Source: BJGV01 sp964013575 (GTDB lineage: Bacteria; Pseudomonadota; Gammaproteobacteria; Burkholderiales; Nitrosomonadaceae). From it: a stretch of DNA of 54,975 nt. Shown here piece by piece: positions 53,028 through 54,975 of this stretch (the stretch's first letter is position 1; each line of letters begins with the position of its first letter). The DNA is taken from positions 1 to 54,975 of the forward strand of contig CAXGWP010000010.1 in NCBI GenBank assembly GCA_964013575.1. Direction: 5' to 3'. A model generated the notes under the pieces. It saw nothing but the letters and a program-made list of their open reading frames with translations, was not told the origin of the DNA and made no database searches. A program made the position numbers and the translations under genes.

Positions 53028-53711
53028 ATGTCTAATATATCAATTGATGCATTACCTAGTGTAGTAATTGAAACTGGTAACAAACCAACTCATTCTATTA
53101 TATGGCTACATGGTATGGGCGCAAATGGGAATGATTTTGTTTCTATTGTACAAAAACTAAACCTTCAATCTGGTATAAAAACAAGATTCATATTCCCTCA
53201 TGCACCTCTCCAACCAATTAGTATTAATAATGGGACTATGATGCGTGCATGGTACGATATATCTAGCTTAGATTTTAGTAATAATGAAGATATAGATGGA
53301 ATACATACATCACAGCATATGATAGAAAATATAATCGATAAAGAAAAACAAAGTGGTATTAAACCAGAAAATATTGTGCTAGCGGGATTCTCTCAAGGAG
53401 GGGCAATAGCGCTCCATACTGGCTTGCGTCATCCTAATAAACTTGCTGGTATTTTGGTTTTATCAGGCTATCTTCCACTAGCAAATAGAATTGAATCTGA
53501 CTCTCACCCTTCCAACCTATCTACCAATATTTTAATGGTACATGGTTATAATGACACAGTCGTTCCACCAAATATAGCCCTATTATCAAAGCAGAAATTA
53601 CTTAAATTAGGCTATACTGTTAATTGGAATGCATATCAAATGGGACACTCAGTTTGTAATAATGAAATTAATGATATAAGTAACTGGCTAAACAAAATGC
53701 AATCCAATTAA
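53028..53711 (+). CDS. carboxylesterase / phospholipase (alpha/beta hydrolase)
   Basis: A 227-aa cytosolic serine esterase of the acyl-protein-thioesterase/EstB type. The nucleophile is S122 in LAGFSQGGAIAL, with D176 (YNDTVVPP) and H207 (MGHSVC) completing the triad. SIIWLHGMGANGNDFV forms the oxyanion-hole region. MRAWYDI is another family motif. It probably hydrolyses short-chain esters or lysophospholipids; the true substrate is unknown. It stands alone, about 90 bases after darP, and is convergent with exbD. Confidence 0.92.
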   Translation: MSNISIDALPSVVIETGNKPTHSIIWLHGMGANGNDFVSIVQKLNLQSGIKTRFIFPHAPLQPISINNGTMMRAWYDISSLDFSNNEDIDGIHTSQHMIENIIDKEKQSGIKPENIVLAGFSQGGAIALHTGLRHPNKLAGILVLSGYLPLANRIESDSHPSNLSTNILMVHGYNDTVVPPNIALLSKQKLLKLGYTVNWNAYQMGHSVCNNEINDISNWLNKMQSN

Positions 53712-53724
53712 GGCTAGAGTGTAT

Positions 53725-53749
53725 CTATTAAATATGATTCCCTTAATAG
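53725..53749. terminator. hairpin between the esterase gene and exbD
   Basis: CTATTAA and TTAATAG pair around an 11-base loop, and GTTTATTGTTTT follows on the plus strand. It sits between two convergent stops, so it is a plausible terminator for the esterase gene, though the stem is short and AT-rich. Confidence 0.4.
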
Positions 53750-53751
53750 GT

Positions 53752-54174
53752 TTATTGTTTTGATGGATCAGTTACAAATCCAATACGAATCATCCCAGAC
53801 CTAGAAGCAATTGACATAACTTGCGCAACATGTTCATAAGGAACCTGGCCATCTGCACGTATATGTAATTCTGTGGTTGGATCTATTTTTACTGCTCCTA
53901 AAAAACGCTCCTCTAGCTGCACTAATGCTATTGGTTCACCATTCCAATATAGACTCTTATCATTTTTAATTCCAAGTTCAATATGTTCTGGTTTTGTAAT
54001 ATTTGGATTGCTTGAAGCCTTAGGCAAGTCAACCTTAACTGAATGTGTAAGTAATGGAGCAGTAATTATAAAAATTACCAGCAAAACTAACATGACATCA
54101 ACCAGTGGCACAACATTAATCTCAGACATAGTCGACTGCTGGCCCCCATTACTGTCCATACTACCAAATGCCAT
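53752..54174 (-). CDS. exbD: biopolymer transport protein ExbD
   Basis: A 140-aa inner-membrane protein with one N-terminal helix and a periplasmic domain. The proton-carrying aspartate is D26 in NVVPLVDVMLVLLVIF. PLLTHSVKVDLPKAS follows the helix as in ExbD/TolR. With ExbB and TonB it converts proton-motive force into energy for outer-membrane receptors. Its ATG overlaps the exbB stop (TAATG). TolR is a close alternative, but no tolA, tolB or pal gene is near. The TonB receptor at 36252-38717 is a possible client. Confidence 0.9.
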   Translation of the reverse strand: MAFGSMDSNGGQQSTMSEINVVPLVDVMLVLLVIFIITAPLLTHSVKVDLPKASSNPNITKPEHIELGIKNDKSLYWNGEPIALVQLEERFLGAVKIDPTTELHIRADGQVPYEHVAQVMSIASRSGMIRIGFVTDPSKQ

Positions 54175-54914
54175 TATTTGTCCCCTTCTACTGTAGATAC
54201 AACATGTAATGGACGAATCTCTCCTGCAGAACTATTAGTTTTAGCACCAACTGCAATTAATGCGAAAAGGTCATGTGCAAATGAATCTAATCTAGCTAAC
54301 CATAAACGATTGCGACGTACAAATGCGTTATATGCTAAAACAGCAGGAATTGCTACGGCTAGGCCCAGCGCTGTCATAATTAAGGCCTCTCCTACTGGCC
54401 CCGCCACTTTATCCAATGTGCCTTGCCCCGAAAGGCCAATCTGTACAAGTGCATGATAAATACCCCACACAGTTCCAAATAATCCTATATATGGTGCGGC
54501 AGAACCAGCAGAAGCAAGAACTGTAAGTCCATTCTCTACTCTTGTAGTTTCTTGATCAATACCATTTCTTAATACACGAGTTATAAATTCACTTGCACCG
54601 CCTGCTGCTTCTAATTTTTGAAGACCATGCTGCTCTGAATCAGCTGCAGCACCCAACGCTAACTGTGCAAGCTTTGCGAAAGCGTTATTAGTTGAATCAT
54701 TATTTAAGGTAGTTCTGACTTCATCTAGCGAATCAGCATTCCAGAAACGTTTTAAAAAAACCTCCGTACGCCTTCCCTCTAAAATATTAGCGATACTTTT
54801 AGTAAGAATAAGGTACCAACTTGACACAGATAATAAAAGTAGCAATATAAGTACACTGATACCAACTTCATCAATCTGATTAAGAAAATTAGAATAACCT
54901 AGTCCATGTTCCAT
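54174..54914 (-). CDS. exbB: biopolymer transport protein ExbB
   Basis: The MotA/TolQ/ExbB proton-channel subunit. I prefer ATG 54914 (246 aa), with AAGGGA upstream, over a longer frame from 54959. Three membrane segments are visible: VGISVLILLLLLSVSSWYLIL near the N-terminus (VGISVLILLLLL), LASAGSAAPYIGLFGTVWGI, and PVGEALIMTALGLAVAIPAVL. The last two line the channel; the threonine and glutamate positions look conserved. It is the first gene of exbB-exbD, translationally coupled to exbD. The upstream region continues beyond the window. Confidence 0.92.
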   Translation of the reverse strand: MEHGLGYSNFLNQIDEVGISVLILLLLLSVSSWYLILTKSIANILEGRRTEVFLKRFWNADSLDEVRTTLNNDSTNNAFAKLAQLALGAAADSEQHGLQKLEAAGGASEFITRVLRNGIDQETTRVENGLTVLASAGSAAPYIGLFGTVWGIYHALVQIGLSGQGTLDKVAGPVGEALIMTALGLAVAIPAVLAYNAFVRRNRLWLARLDSFAHDLFALIAVGAKTNSSAGEIRPLHVVSTVEGDK

Positions 54915-54975
54915 GATATTAATTCCCTTGTAATACAAAGTTAAAAGGTTGTAATGCAATGGCCCTTACAGGCTT

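Overview
The window reads as a chromosomal segment of an AT-rich betaproteobacterium. Four things point there. The macromolecular-synthesis cluster rpsU-yqeY-dnaG-rpoD lies beside tsaD, plsY and folB. RpoD has a long lysine-rich N-terminal extension. An uncharacterised 358-aa gene sits upstream of recJ. A decayed gene at 34763-34873 resembles SmbP, the small metal-binding protein known from Nitrosomonas. A Nitrosomonadaceae relative with an AT-enriched, perhaps streamlined or host-associated genome is the best guess. That is inference: no ammonia-oxidation gene lies in the window.

Layout. 1-5400: the 5' part of a tRNA-Tyr with its promoter, a 94-aa unknown, an Rrf2 Fe-S regulator with a striking operator, yaaA, then a three-gene block (membrane protein, PstS-like binding protein, porin-like protein) between two 59-bp direct repeats next to a CAU tRNA. 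5431-10855 (minus): rpsU-yqeY-dnaG-rpoD, where rpoD carries 13 tandem 27-bp repeats. 10966-16225: tsaD, a GST-fold protein, plsY, folB, hemD, mltB. 16264-20048 (minus): an FbpABC-type ferric-iron importer. 20334-27028: clpA, clpS, a cold-shock gene, icd, nudJ, mnmA and a YibF-like GST. 27150-32546: purB, then grpE-dnaK-dnaJ with two good heat-shock (sigma-32) promoter candidates. 32806-34711: a lone TIR-like protein and a dicarboxylate symporter.

34763-43325 looks like accessory, metal-related surface biology. It holds the SmbP remnant, a secreted Asp-box propeller with Cys/His motifs, a TonB-dependent receptor, and an RND pump with its adaptor. An 18-bp quasi-palindrome upstream of this block recurs at the Rrf2 promoter 34 kb away, suggesting a shared regulator. 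43327-52233 (minus): serB, mfd, recJ, the 358-aa conserved gene and pmbA. 52397-54914: darP, a carboxylesterase and exbB-exbD; ExbBD could energise the TonB receptor, though the genes are not adjacent.

Most of the window is ordinary housekeeping. The parts worth a second look are the shared regulatory element, the metal-handling locus with its SmbP remnant, the histone-H1-like repeat tail of RpoD, the repeat-bounded block by the tRNA, and the solitary TIR-like protein.
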